This document shows positions 1 through 9,071 of a DNA stretch of 64,000 nt, piece after piece. The DNA lies in NCBI GenBank assembly GCA_019638495.1, contig JAHBTQ010000008.1, positions 62,001 to 126,000 of the forward strand, in the 5' to 3' direction. Under the pieces are notes generated by a model. It had not been told where the DNA came from. It made no database searches and saw nothing but the letters and a program-made list of their open reading frames with translations. The DNA is from Taibaiella sp. (GTDB lineage: Bacteria > Bacteroidota > Bacteroidia > Chitinophagales > Chitinophagaceae). A program made the translations under genes and the position numbers. The stretch's first letter is position 1. Every line of letters begins with the position of its first letter.

Positions 1-150
1 GTCGAAATCGGTTTGTTGCGACAAATACTCTTGCAACTCCGTTGCGGCTATTCGTGCAAGGGCATGCGGCTCATAATGAAAGGGAAATGTAAATCGCTCC
101 GGCGGAGCAAATTGGATGACTATGTCCTCTGGGAAATACCTGACACCCAC
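1..150 (-). CDS. Partial N-terminus of possible RluA-type pseudouridine synthase (runs off left edge)
   Basis: An open minus-strand frame runs from about position 207 out of the window at base 1. Its last 50 codons read like a real protein: PPERFTFPFHYEPHALARIA followed by a short amphipathic stretch. From memory, the pattern F-T-F/Y-P-F-x-Y-x-P-H-x-L-x-x-x-A-A-x-E-x-Q resembles the N-terminal domain of the two-domain RluA-family 23S rRNA pseudouridine synthases of Bacteroidota; the catalytic domain would lie outside the window, so this is a weak family call. There is no ATG in the open part; GTG codons at 148-150 and 172-174 are the candidate starts. Further upstream the same frame still looks protein-like but is cut by stops at 208-210, 274-276 and 376-378, so the 5' end may be decayed. 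Confidence 0.4.
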   Translation of the reverse strand, partial: MGVRYFPEDIVIQFAPPERFTFPFHYEPHALARIAATELQEYLSQQTDFD

Positions 151-450
151 GTTATGACTATCGACTAACCTCACTCTAGATTTTCTGCCCGGCAAAAATA
201 CTACCTCTTATGCGTCCAACACCGCAAAGAAATCTACTTCCCGGAAAGACGATAGAAAGTCACCGTGTTTCTTCTAATAGCATTTAACATCTGCTTCGAG
301 CATCGACACATTGAGCCAATCGCGATTTGTATAAAATGGCTCGATTCTCCGATTTCCCTTATTTATGTCTTGCGGCTACCGCTTTAGAATATTCGCCAGG
401 GCAGAAGTCAATACCAATGTTTCGTAGATTTGTCATTGTCTGGTTTAATT
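151..450 (-). pseudogene. Possible decayed coding remnant upstream of the left-edge gene
   Basis: In the frame of the left-edge gene, bases 151-360 translate to protein-like sequence (for example EPFYTNRDWLNVSMLEAD and KKHGDFLSSFREVDFFAVLD) interrupted by TAA at 208-210 and TAG at 274-276; a further TAG lies at 376-378. A second frame over 373-420 reads DIGIDFCPGEYSKAV. I recognise no family. It may be the degraded 3' end of a separate gene or the 5' end of the RluA-like gene carrying nonsense mutations. No plus-strand gene is supported here. Confidence 0.25.
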
Positions 451-493
451 AATATCAACCTGCTTCTATCTACTCTATATCGATTATACCCAT

Positions 494-1345
494 ATGGCCA
501 TTCTTCGCAGATTGTTTTTCGCTGCGCTGCTGTTCATAGGTTGCCCGTAGCTCTCCATAAAGATGTTCATGGAGGATGGCTCGGGCAGGAGGCAGGTGTT
601 CATACCCATTAGAGGCGAAGTGGCCTTCTTCAACTGTTATGTTACTCCATGTTTTCCATTTGGGAGCCTTTATGGCGTGCGTCTTGTGCGAAGCTATTAC
701 GGAGCTGAGGAACTGCTAAGGCAGCCTAAGCAGAAAGAGGCGCCGGAAGTGCTGGAACCTGTCTATACTAGCCATGTGCACCTAGCGACCTTCTGGCCGG
801 TGGGTGCGTATAATCCAGGGTGGGAGTTAGGGTATGAGCGCATGATAGGCCGGCGATACTCCGCAAGGGTATTTGGCAGCCTGTTAGATGACCATTTGAC
901 GAAAAGCTATTTTAGCTACAGCGGAGGCCGTATTGGGTTGGAATGCAAAAGGTTTAGAGATTTCGGCGGTGGCACGCATGCATACGTCTCTGCAGAGCTG
1001 GTGGCAAGTGATGTAGCTTTCACCAATGCATATGAGTTCGCTGATACGGGTGTGCAAAGGGTCAGAGACCCATATTCAGACACGATAGGCGTTGCGAGTC
1101 GTAGTCTTGCGCTCAACTTCAAGACGGGCATACAACAAACGTTAGGGAGGTTTATACTTGATGTCTATGCCGGTGTTGGTGTCAAATACAAGAAACTGGA
1201 GCATAGTGGTCGCTTGTATCCTGGAGATCAACTGTACTACAGTAGTAACAATTTTGCGCTACGCGAGATGAACGGTTTAACGGTCTCGGTTCCGCTGAAC
1301 ATGAGTATAGCCTATTGTTTCGGCAAGAGGACGAGGCAATCGTAA
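494..1345 (+). pseudogene. Outer-membrane beta-barrel-like protein with in-frame stop after the signal peptide
   Basis: ATG at 494 opens a typical signal peptide (MAILRRLFFAALLFIGCP) that ends at a TAG at 548-550. The same frame resumes and is open from the ATG at 563 to the stop at 1345 (260 aa). The long part has the alternating polar/aromatic strands of a small outer-membrane barrel or DUF3575-like protein: FIPIRGEVAFFNCYV, HVHLATFWPVGAYNPGWELG, LNFKTGIQQTLGRFILDVYAG, and a terminal strand VPLNMSIAYCFG. Without the segment before the TAG the protein lacks an export signal. A single-base nonsense mutation in a once intact 283-codon gene is the simplest reading. A sequencing error, or a genuinely signal-less protein starting at 563, are alternatives. 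No partner gene is visible nearby. Confidence 0.5.
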
Positions 1346-1476
1346 TAGAGAGTGGTGATTGCGTCACTGCGACGAGCGGGCAGGCTTGCGCCCAGGGTGC
1401 GAGGAAGCAGTCTCGCGAAACACCGATTAGCAGTTGGAGGCCTCTTTTAGTACAAGTGAGTTGTTGAATGCCCTCG

Positions 1477-3054
1477 TTACTCCTTCACAAACCGCCTCAC
1501 CCACGCATCGTTAACTCTCACCAGGTACACCCCTTGCGGCAGGCGGCTCACGTCCAGTTCCTGCAGGGTGCTGCTGCATGTGGCGACTATAACCCTTTGC
1601 CCCAGCAGGTTCGTTACCTCAATCTGTTTAAGCTCTACTGCGGCGGAAACATGCAGTACCGCAGCAGTGGGAGATGGGTACACTATTAACCCATTGTCTG
1701 CTATCGCCTCCTCCACGCCCACGCCCGATGCCGCCACAAGGTGCGGCGCAGAAGTGGCGCTGTCGCTGCAATAGCTAGCGAGCGGCACCACACGAGCTGT
1801 GATAGTATCTGTGCCAGGCCCCTTGGTATAAGTAACGGTAGGCACCGAAGTAGTGCTGAACAAGGAAGAATTCTTAAACCATTTAATGGTGTAGCTGCCT
1901 GCGGTGCCGCTCACTGTTGCATTGACGGTCACAATAGATCCTACTGCAGCACTCGTGACTCCTGTTGCAGAAACGGTAGGGGTTGAGAAAGGGTTGAAGG
2001 TCACTTTACGGATTCGGTAATTTTCCTTTTCAGCGATGTACAAGTTTCCACACAAATCAAAAGCTATTCCAGATGGATCAAATAATTGAGCTGCGGTGGC
2101 CAATCCACCGTCGCCCGAGAAACCTGCTACTCCTGTTCCTGCAATTGTGTGAATGATTCCTGCGGTGTCAATTTTACGCACTCTGTCATTTCCGAGTTCT
2201 GCAACATATATATTACCTGTATCGTCCCAAGCCAAGGCAACGGGGCTAATATTCGCAGATATTGCCGGTATTTCATCGCCTGAATAAGTTCCTGCTCCAG
2301 TACCTGCGATAGTGCTGATGATGTTGGTTGTCGCGTTTATTTTTCTTACTCTGTTGAAGTCTGTAATATAGATATCTCCGGATTCGCGATTGACATATAC
2401 GGTTCCAGCCTGAATTTGAGCAAGGGAGGCGATTCCGCCATCACCGCTAAAGCCACTAGAGCCATTGCCAACTATTGTTGTAATTATCCCACTCGACGCC
2501 TCAATTTTTCTAACTCTTGTGTTCTCTACCTCGTAGACATTTCCAGAACTGTCAAGGCAAACGCCGGTCGGCTGCATAAGTGAAGCCGAAAGTGCTGACC
2601 CGCCATCGCCAGTAGAAGCCATTGTCCCGTTTCCTGCAATGGTTGTGATTACACCAAAAGTATCAATCCTGCGAATTCTGTTATTTCCCGCGTCCGCTAT
2701 ATAGATAAAATCATTCACATCTATTGAAACCCATCTGGGACTATTTAATTGCGCAGATGATGCAGTTCCCCCGTCACCTATAAAGCCTGACGAGCCAGTT
2801 CCTGCAACAGTCCTTATTACTCCATCACGTGAAATCATCCTGACTTTGTGATTGTTCGGCTGACAGAAAAAGTAACTGCCTTTTGAATTAAATGCGCCGC
2901 CATACGGTCTATTCAATTTCGCTGCTGTAGCACTCCCACCATCACCGCTATCCCCATTTATCCCGGTTCCCCCAACAGTGTTTATCACTTGACAATTAAC
3001 CGCTGCTGGCAGCACTATCAGAATAAAATTCAATAAGAACAAAAAACATCTCAT
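1477..3054 (-). CDS. NHL-repeat secreted protein with Ig-like domain and T9SS type-A sorting domain
   Basis: The 525-aa product has a signal peptide (residues about 1-21), then six NHL beta-propeller units to about residue 350. Each unit carries GTG-x-G-x-x-GDGG-x-A-x-x-A-x-L and a following G-N-x-Y-I-A-D-x-x-N-x-R-I-R motif. Next comes an Ig-like/PKD-like segment (about 355-440, ending in a D-T-I-T-A strand), then a C-terminal T9SS type-A domain with YPSP at the start and the final block GVYLVRVNDAWVRRFVKE. It should be exported by Sec, carried across the outer membrane by T9SS and anchored or released at the surface. Propellers of this kind usually bind ligands or proteins; the partner is unknown. 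A shorter paralogue lies at 55531-56880. It precedes the small gene at 3064 in the minus direction by a few bases only, so the two may be cotranscribed. Confidence 0.88.
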   Translation of the reverse strand: MRCFLFLLNFILIVLPAAVNCQVINTVGGTGINGDSGDGGSATAAKLNRPYGGAFNSKGSYFFCQPNNHKVRMISRDGVIRTVAGTGSSGFIGDGGTASSAQLNSPRWVSIDVNDFIYIADAGNNRIRRIDTFGVITTIAGNGTMASTGDGGSALSASLMQPTGVCLDSSGNVYEVENTRVRKIEASSGIITTIVGNGSSGFSGDGGIASLAQIQAGTVYVNRESGDIYITDFNRVRKINATTNIISTIAGTGAGTYSGDEIPAISANISPVALAWDDTGNIYVAELGNDRVRKIDTAGIIHTIAGTGVAGFSGDGGLATAAQLFDPSGIAFDLCGNLYIAEKENYRIRKVTFNPFSTPTVSATGVTSAAVGSIVTVNATVSGTAGSYTIKWFKNSSLFSTTSVPTVTYTKGPGTDTITARVVPLASYCSDSATSAPHLVAASGVGVEEAIADNGLIVYPSPTAAVLHVSAAVELKQIEVTNLLGQRVIVATCSSTLQELDVSRLPQGVYLVRVNDAWVRRFVKE

Positions 3055-3063
3055 CCCCGTTAA

Positions 3064-3411
3064 TTATGGATTCCAATATACTATACAAGTAGTGGTGTCG
3101 TAGTAAAGCGTTCCAGTTGCAAATGGCCCCGTACCTCCAGTTGCGCAGTACATGTTTTGGACAATAACATTGTTCGAGTGTATTGCACAGTCCATTTGAC
3201 TTGTAACGTTACATCCAAACACGCCTGCCCAGTTATGGTTCACTGTATTGCCACTACCACCAAGGATCGCCGAGCGATTCCCATTTATTGTATTTTCACC
3301 ACCACCGTTAACAACCGACTCTGTAGAACCCCAGATTACCTTATTCGCAAGGTCTCCATTTTGAGGAGGTTTGCCATTGGCAGGTAATGTCATTGCACTA
3401 TTCAGCATCAT
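3064..3411 (-). CDS. Small hypothetical protein with tail-fibre or adhesin-head-like repeats
   Basis: I choose the ATG at 3411 (or the adjacent ATG at 3408) because AGGAGA sits just upstream; the longer open frame to 3456 would need a TTG start. The 115-aa product has short repeats of the form G-G-x-N-T-I/V-N-x-N-x-x-x-I/V-x-G (GGGENTINGNRSAILGGSG, then NTVNHNWAGVFGCN), which resemble the coiled left-handed repeats of trimeric autotransporter heads and phage tail-fibre shafts. It ends with the phrase TLYYDTTTCIVYWNP, also common in tail-fibre-like and endosialidase-chaperone-type proteins. There is no signal peptide. It stands directly upstream of the NHL gene in the same direction. No function can be assigned. 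Confidence 0.6.
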   Translation of the reverse strand: MMLNSAMTLPANGKPPQNGDLANKVIWGSTESVVNGGGENTINGNRSAILGGSGNTVNHNWAGVFGCNVTSQMDCAIHSNNVIVQNMYCATGGTGPFATGTLYYDTTTCIVYWNP

Positions 3412-3575
3412 GTCTCCTGTTTCTTTATTTAAAGGTAAACAACATATGCTATCCAAAAATTAGGTACAAATACTCAATTTTTTGGCCAAGCTACCTCTAT
3501 TTTTATTGCTTTCGGTTAAATATACGAATTATATTTTGTCAACATGTTTATTTTTTTTGAAAATTTCTCAAAAAC

Positions 3576-3606
3576 TTTGCCATTTCGACAAAAAATGCAA
3601 GATTTG
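3576..3606 (+). promoter_or_regulatory. Candidate Bacteroidota promoter of glnN
   Basis: TTTG at 3576-3579 is followed after 19 bases by AAGATTTG at 3599-3606, close to the -33 TTTG / -7 TAnnTTTG pattern of this phylum (one mismatch). Transcription would start near 3612, giving a leader of about 10 bases before the glnN ATG at 3623. Confidence 0.4.
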
Positions 3607-3622
3607 CGTAAAATTTAATATC

Positions 3623-5818
3623 ATGTCTACTTTACGTTTCCAGGCCCTTGAGGCATTAGCCAATGGAGAAGAAAAGAAGATCTCCGGCTACAGCGAGAAA
3701 AAGATTACGCATATGTTTGCGAGCAACGTGTTTACTACACGGGCGCAGCGTGAGTACCTAAGCGATGAGGCGTACAAAAGCCTCAGCAACTCAGCAAAGA
3801 CCGGCTCTAAGATAGAGCGTCGCCTTGCCGACCAGGTCGCTGCGGGTATGAAAGCGTGGGCAGAAGAGCGCGGTGTTACCCACTTCACGCACTGGTTCCA
3901 GCCACTTACCGGCACCACGGCAGAGAAACATGATTCATTTTTTACTATTAAGAGCGATGGTTCTGCAATAGAGCTTTTTGACGGCGATGCGCTCATTCAG
4001 CAGGAGCCTGACGCCTCAAGCTTCCCTAACGGTGGCATCCGCGCTACGTTTGAAGCTCGCGGCTACACTGCATGGGATCCTTCATCCCCGGCATTCATAA
4101 TCGAAGCAGGTCACGGCAAAACACTTTGCATCCCTACAATATTTATCGCATATAACGGCGAGTCGCTCGATAACAAAGCACCTCTTTTAAAATCGATAGG
4201 CGCACTTGACAAGGCTGCCGTAGACGTTTGCCACTATTTCGATAAGAATGTGAGCAAGGTAACAGCAACCCTCGGTTGGGAACAGGAATATTTTGTGATA
4301 GACGAAGGTCTGGCAAATGCACGCCCAGACCTGGTAATGTGTGGCCGCACTCTGGTGGGCCATGCACCCGCAAAGGGCCAGCAGCTTGAAGATCACTACT
4401 TCGGCTCTATCCCCGAGCGTGTATACGCCTTCATGCAAGACTTTGAGCAGGAGTCTTACAAGCTGGGCATTCCGCTACGCACACGCCACAACGAAGTAGC
4501 TCCTTGCCAGTTCGAATGCGCACCTATCTTCGAAGAAGTGAACATAGCAGTAGACCACAACACCCTGCTTATGGATGTTATGGCGAAGGTTGCTAAACGC
4601 CACAAACTGCGCGTACTCCTTCACGAAAAGCCATTCGCCGGCGTGAACGGATCTGGCAAACACAACAACTGGAGCCTTGCTACAGACACAGGCGTAAACC
4701 TTTTGTCACCAGGCAAAACTCCAAGGACCAACCTCATGTTCCTTACCTTCTTCGTAAACACGATCAAGGCGGTTCATGATTATGACGATCTGTTGCGTGC
4801 ATCTATCGCATCTGCTAATAATGACCACCGCCTTGGCGCCAACGAAGCTCCACCCGCTATCATGTCCGTATACATCGGCAAATACCTTACCGAGGTACTG
4901 AACGAAGTAGAAACACGTGTGAAGGAAAAATTCAGCGAGCAGGACGAAGTGATCCTGAAACTCGACATCCACAAGCAGATCCCCGAACTGCTTATGGACA
5001 ACACCGACCGTAACCGCACCAGCCCCTTTGCCTTCACAGGAAACAAATTTGAATTCCGCGCCGTAGGCTCATCGGCCAACTGTGCCGCCCCTATGACCGT
5101 GCTGAACACCATCATGGCGGAAACGCTAAAGAAGTTCAAAATAGAAGTAGATGCGCTGATTGAAAAAGGTGAAAAGAAAGAGATCGCAATCCTGCAGGTG
5201 CTGCGCAGCTACATCTCCGGCTCAAAGAGGATTCGCTTTGAAGGCGACAACTACAGCGATGAGTGGGCAGCAGAAGCAAAAGAGCGCGGATTGAACAACT
5301 TCAAGACTACGCCTGCTGCGCTGGACGCCTATGTATCAGAGAGCGCAAAGGAGTTGTTTTATACGAACAACATCTTTAGCAAAGTAGAACTGGAAGCACG
5401 CCACGAGATAATGCTGGAAGACTACGTGAAGCGTGTGCAGATTGAAGCGCGTATCCTTGGGTATATCGCTACAAACCATATTTTGCCGGCTGCTATCAGC
5501 TACCAGAACAGGCTTATCGAAAACATAAAGGGCCTTAAAGAAGTAGGACTTCCAGAAAGTTCATACAAGGCACAGCTTAACCTCGTAAGTGTGATCAGCA
5601 AGCACATCCAAAGCATCAACGACAATGTTGAGGCGATGATAGAAGCCCGCAAAAGCGCTAACAATACCGATGACATGCACAAACGTGCAGCAATGTACTG
5701 CGACAATGTTAAGACCTATTTCGACGAAATTCGTTATGCTTCGGACAAGCTGGAGCTAATAGTAGAAGACAAACTTTGGCCGCTTCCAAAGTTCCGCGAG
5801 CTGCTATACATTCGCTAG
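3623..5818 (+). CDS. glnN: Glutamine synthetase type III
   Basis: The ATG at 3623 begins MSTLRFQALEALA, the usual start of this family; the open frame extends further upstream to 3482 but that part is AT-rich and unlike the family. The 731-aa product matches the usual length of the type III enzyme, which makes glutamine from glutamate, ammonia and ATP. Visible motifs in order: GWEQEYF near residue 217 (metal/glutamate site), EKPFAGVNGSGKHNNWS near 335 (the type III signature), RLGANEAPP near 402, and NRTSPFAFTGNKFEFRAVGS near 463-482 (ATP/glutamate binding). The C-terminal 150 residues are a helical extension typical of GSIII. It is monocistronic, bounded by its own promoter and a strong terminator shared with the converging sortilin-like gene. 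No PII or ammonium transporter gene is next to it. Confidence 0.97.
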   Translation: MSTLRFQALEALANGEEKKISGYSEKKITHMFASNVFTTRAQREYLSDEAYKSLSNSAKTGSKIERRLADQVAAGMKAWAEERGVTHFTHWFQPLTGTTAEKHDSFFTIKSDGSAIELFDGDALIQQEPDASSFPNGGIRATFEARGYTAWDPSSPAFIIEAGHGKTLCIPTIFIAYNGESLDNKAPLLKSIGALDKAAVDVCHYFDKNVSKVTATLGWEQEYFVIDEGLANARPDLVMCGRTLVGHAPAKGQQLEDHYFGSIPERVYAFMQDFEQESYKLGIPLRTRHNEVAPCQFECAPIFEEVNIAVDHNTLLMDVMAKVAKRHKLRVLLHEKPFAGVNGSGKHNNWSLATDTGVNLLSPGKTPRTNLMFLTFFVNTIKAVHDYDDLLRASIASANNDHRLGANEAPPAIMSVYIGKYLTEVLNEVETRVKEKFSEQDEVILKLDIHKQIPELLMDNTDRNRTSPFAFTGNKFEFRAVGSSANCAAPMTVLNTIMAETLKKFKIEVDALIEKGEKKEIAILQVLRSYISGSKRIRFEGDNYSDEWAAEAKERGLNNFKTTPAALDAYVSESAKELFYTNNIFSKVELEARHEIMLEDYVKRVQIEARILGYIATNHILPAAISYQNRLIENIKGLKEVGLPESSYKAQLNLVSVISKHIQSINDNVEAMIEARKSANNTDDMHKRAAMYCDNVKTYFDEIRYASDKLELIVEDKLWPLPKFRELLYIR

Positions 5819-5836
5819 TATGGATACGTAAAATGC

Positions 5837-5875
5837 AAAAAGAAACCGCCACAACTTTGTGGCGGTTTCTTTTTA
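5837..5875 (+). terminator. Terminator after glnN, probably bidirectional
   Basis: AGAAACCGCCACA pairs with TGTGGCGGTTTCT across a 4-base loop, flanked by A-rich sequence on the left and a T run on the right. It can stop transcription from glnN and from the converging gene. Confidence 0.9.
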
Positions 5876-5893
5876 TATGCGAATCATATCAAT

Positions 5894-8515
5894 CTACTCT
5901 ACTACCACCTTCACCCTGCCCACTCCCTCACTTACACTCACCACTTCACAAACATATACGCCGGGAATAAGAGAACCCGTTGTTACAGGAATAGATCCGT
6001 TATTAAGCACCGTAGCAGGCTGCGAAAAAACCACCCTGCCGTCGGTAGAAACAAAACGCACAGTCACCGCTATATTCCTGTATCCGGTGCCCGGCGTTTG
6101 TATCACAAACGAACCCTTACCTGGATTCGGTGCAATAGACAATCCATTGGCCCATGCCGAAAGTTGCTTAATGCCAACCACAGGAGACACTTCAGCCTTC
6201 GCGCTCTTCCACATTCCTCTTCCGTAAGTGGCCGCCCATAGCTCGCTTGTAGTATGATTGATGCTGAGATCATAGATATGCACCATTGGCAAATTGGTAT
6301 TGTAGGGCGCCCATGACGACATCGTAGGTGTCTTGTAGAAAACAGTAACATCCGTGCCTACATACTTAGTACCCGAAAAAGAATCTATAACGATACAGTC
6401 GATAGGAAGATTAGGTAGCCCTGCGCTCTCGTTTACCCAGGCATTGGTAGACACATCGTAGCTGTAAACTTTTGCTCCCGGCAAGTAACCAGACGCTGTT
6501 ACCCAAAATTTGCTTTCATTTTTAGGGTCCACAGCTATATCAGATACATAACCGCTGAATGGTGGTGTAACTCCCAGCCATGAGGCGCCATCGTCTGTAG
6601 AATAGTGAATACGAGAAACCGAGCCGGCATCGCGCACCGCATATATATAAGCAGGGTTAGAAAGTGCCACTGCAAGCAGATCGATATTACTTGAACTGAA
6701 ATTCGGGGAAATCGCATTCCAGTTGGTCCCGCCATCAGTCGTCTTGTAGACCCCTTTATAGCCGATGTACAGCGTAGGTGCGTCCTGTGGGTGTTGCACG
6801 TATGGCGTGATCCACGCGCCGGGAGTTGGCAGATCCTCGGTTATACTTGAGTAGCTGCCGCCGGCATCAAACGTAACATTCACGTGCCCATTCTGAGTAG
6901 CAGTGTACCATATGTTTGCAGGGTCGTTGTGGCTTATGAGACACTGCATTCCGTCGCCACCGGTCTGGTTGGTAACGGTGCTGCCATCTACAAGTTTTGT
7001 ACCATTGTCCTGCGCACCGCCAAGGCAAAATGTAACATCATTATTCACTGCATTGCGGTAAAACTGCGTAATACACAGTCCGTTCGAGAGGTCCTTCCAG
7101 CTGTTTGCCAACGGCGAATAGGTCTTATACACACCACCGTCGCATCCCAGATACAATGCACCATTTCGCGGATTGTAGCCCAGCCAGTGCTTGTCTGCAT
7201 GCACTACCTGCAGTCCCCACTCCTGGTTCCACCACTGAGAGGCAATATCCCAGGTGATTCCTCCGTCAGACGAATAATGACAGTTAATACCTCCTATCGT
7301 TACTTTATTAACGTTTTGTGGGTCAATTGCAATGCAGAGATCATACCAACCTTGTCCATTGCAACCGGTACTTGGCATACTGTTGTTGTTGCTAAGAAGG
7401 TTTGTGGTGCAAGACGCATCATTGAGGTATACTGGTGTAAATGAATTACCGTAATCGGTAGACTTATAAATGCCCTTCAGCCCCGATGTGCCATTCAGCG
7501 ACACCAATGCCATCACTACTCCAGGAGCGGCCGGGCATACTGCTATATTGATCCTTTGTGCATCAGTAAACGACGTAACAAGCGACCAACTGTAACCACC
7601 ATCAGCCGAACGCCTTATCTGCGCGCTTCCCCCCTCATTGGTGGTCCCGTACATGACAGTCGTGTCAGAAGGGCAATACAACAATTGCCTGAAGCGTACG
7701 GAAGAAAAACGCTGCCATGTACCTCCGCCATCGTGCGACTTATATATCCCCTGCGAGGTAGCCAGCGTAAGGTGACCAGTGTCTTGCGGATTGATCAGAA
7801 TGGTGCCTGACTCTATAAAAGAATCTAACGTCCATGTCGACGGCCCGATGTTAGTCCATGACACACCACCATCCAGCGACTTTAGGACACCTATACTCTT
7901 ATCCAAGCCCTGGTCCGGGTCACCGGTGGAAACATACACCGTGTTACCGTTACGCGGGTTCACTTTTATATCGGCCACGCTCATTGACACAAAGTCGTCA
8001 TAGAGCGGCGCCCAGGTGGTGCCTCCATTTGTAGATTTCCAGGTGCTGCCGCTGGCACTGCCGGCATAAATGATATTAGAATCCACAGGGTCGAACGCCA
8101 AAACATTTATCCGCCCCATTCCCGTGTATCCGGAAGTAGTTGTGCTTGGCCCCACAAAAGACCAATTATCAGTAGCGGTTGACTTTGCTGATGCCGCCGG
8201 TCGCGCTGACGCCTTGCTATACTCAGCCCACGCTTTTGCGGTCTGCCAGCTCTTCACGATATAACCGTCAGCATCCAGGTGCTGCTTCCAGTACCATTTC
8301 CATCGGTCAAACTGGTATTCTTCATCTTCCTCTACTACCTCGGCCGAAGAAGGCGTATGCTTTTCTTTCTCCTCGCGCTGCTCCTCTTCATGTTCCTCAT
8401 GCTCCTTTACAATTTCAAGAAACTTCTTGCGCTCTTCGCTGGCTTTCGCCCACTCCTGGGCCGATACGTTAAGACCCACAACAAGGGCCAACAGGGTTAA
8501 ACAGGTTTTATTCAT
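5894..8515 (-). CDS. Sortilin/BNR-repeat beta-propeller protein with T9SS type-A sorting domain
   Basis: The ATG at 8515 gives an 873-aa protein starting MNKTCLTLLALVVGLNVSAQ, a clear signal peptide; the frame extends to a GTG at 8530. Residues about 23-75 are very rich in Glu and Lys and likely form a charged helix or coiled coil. From about 115 to 770 there are many BNR/VPS10-type blades with S-x-D-G-G-x-T-W (SADGGYSW, STDDGASW, TTDGGTNW). The C-terminal 85 residues are a T9SS type-A domain with the APNPGKGSFVI motif and a final GVGRVKVVVE strand. Such proteins are cell-surface propellers, sometimes annotated as glycosyl hydrolases, but no catalytic residues can be claimed. It converges with glnN and is the last gene of a minus-strand run. 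Confidence 0.88.
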   Translation of the reverse strand: MNKTCLTLLALVVGLNVSAQEWAKASEERKKFLEIVKEHEEHEEEQREEKEKHTPSSAEVVEEDEEYQFDRWKWYWKQHLDADGYIVKSWQTAKAWAEYSKASARPAASAKSTATDNWSFVGPSTTTSGYTGMGRINVLAFDPVDSNIIYAGSASGSTWKSTNGGTTWAPLYDDFVSMSVADIKVNPRNGNTVYVSTGDPDQGLDKSIGVLKSLDGGVSWTNIGPSTWTLDSFIESGTILINPQDTGHLTLATSQGIYKSHDGGGTWQRFSSVRFRQLLYCPSDTTVMYGTTNEGGSAQIRRSADGGYSWSLVTSFTDAQRINIAVCPAAPGVVMALVSLNGTSGLKGIYKSTDYGNSFTPVYLNDASCTTNLLSNNNSMPSTGCNGQGWYDLCIAIDPQNVNKVTIGGINCHYSSDGGITWDIASQWWNQEWGLQVVHADKHWLGYNPRNGALYLGCDGGVYKTYSPLANSWKDLSNGLCITQFYRNAVNNDVTFCLGGAQDNGTKLVDGSTVTNQTGGDGMQCLISHNDPANIWYTATQNGHVNVTFDAGGSYSSITEDLPTPGAWITPYVQHPQDAPTLYIGYKGVYKTTDGGTNWNAISPNFSSSNIDLLAVALSNPAYIYAVRDAGSVSRIHYSTDDGASWLGVTPPFSGYVSDIAVDPKNESKFWVTASGYLPGAKVYSYDVSTNAWVNESAGLPNLPIDCIVIDSFSGTKYVGTDVTVFYKTPTMSSWAPYNTNLPMVHIYDLSINHTTSELWAATYGRGMWKSAKAEVSPVVGIKQLSAWANGLSIAPNPGKGSFVIQTPGTGYRNIAVTVRFVSTDGRVVFSQPATVLNNGSIPVTTGSLIPGVYVCEVVSVSEGVGRVKVVVE

Positions 8516-8538
8516 CTTATTTAATCTCACCGTACTTT

Positions 8539-9036
8539 TTACGGCATCATTTGGGGCTGTTTTTTTTCAAAATTCTTTATGGGTGCGAAAAACCACTTCT
8601 TCTCACCGGTACTAAAATAGAGTGCCGTCCTCGTCTTTCCACCGGGCAATACACCGTGGAAACCGCCTCTTCCGGCAAGCGGTGTAATAACCAGAGTATC
8701 ATACTTCACTATCCTGCTACCCGCAGCAATAAACGATGTCATGTATTCCGGGGCGGGCTCTCCGGGCTTTGCCATTGTGTTCTTGTGAGCGCGCTGCACC
8801 TTGCAAGCCACTAAGTCGCGCTCGCCGCGCCACATAAAGTAGAGCGGAGTTTCGCTTCCCTTCCATACTACAACGAACTGATAGTTCTTTTGAATAGCGC
8901 CAGGTGTGCCCAAATTGGTAGATTGCTCATAAGCATGCAGAACATGAACCATATGTTTACCATTCTTGTCCCCGGCATATAAACCGTTCGCAAAAAAGGA
9001 AATCACAAGTGTCCACAACCCCGTCTTAGCCAACAT
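8539..9036 (-). CDS. Hypothetical exported protein
   Basis: The ATG at 9036 gives a 165-aa product beginning MLAKTGLWTLVISFFANGLYA, a convincing signal peptide. The frame extends to a GTG at 9075 that would overlap the stop of the upstream acetyltransferase gene by four bases, but that form has a poorer signal. The mature part is rich in beta strand (NYQFVVVWKGSETPLYFMWRG; TLVITPLAGRGGF) and contains no Cys pairs or known motif. I do not recognise the family. The close spacing suggests cotranscription with the acetyltransferase upstream and perhaps the sortilin-like gene downstream. Confidence 0.7.
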   Translation of the reverse strand: MLAKTGLWTLVISFFANGLYAGDKNGKHMVHVLHAYEQSTNLGTPGAIQKNYQFVVVWKGSETPLYFMWRGERDLVACKVQRAHKNTMAKPGEPAPEYMTSFIAAGSRIVKYDTLVITPLAGRGGFHGVLPGGKTRTALYFSTGEKKWFFAPIKNFEKKQPQMMP

Positions 9037-9071
9037 ATTGACAAATATAATCAAAATGCCTGCAACGGAAT

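Noticed and set aside
3482..3622. Open N-terminal extension of glutamine synthetase (47 codons)
   Set aside because: AT-rich, Phe/Lys/Cys-heavy translation unlike the family; the conserved start and a candidate promoter fit the ATG at 3623.
5859..6227. Plus-strand frame of 122 codons after glnN
   Set aside because: It begins inside the terminator region and then runs antisense to the T9SS domain of the sortilin-like gene.
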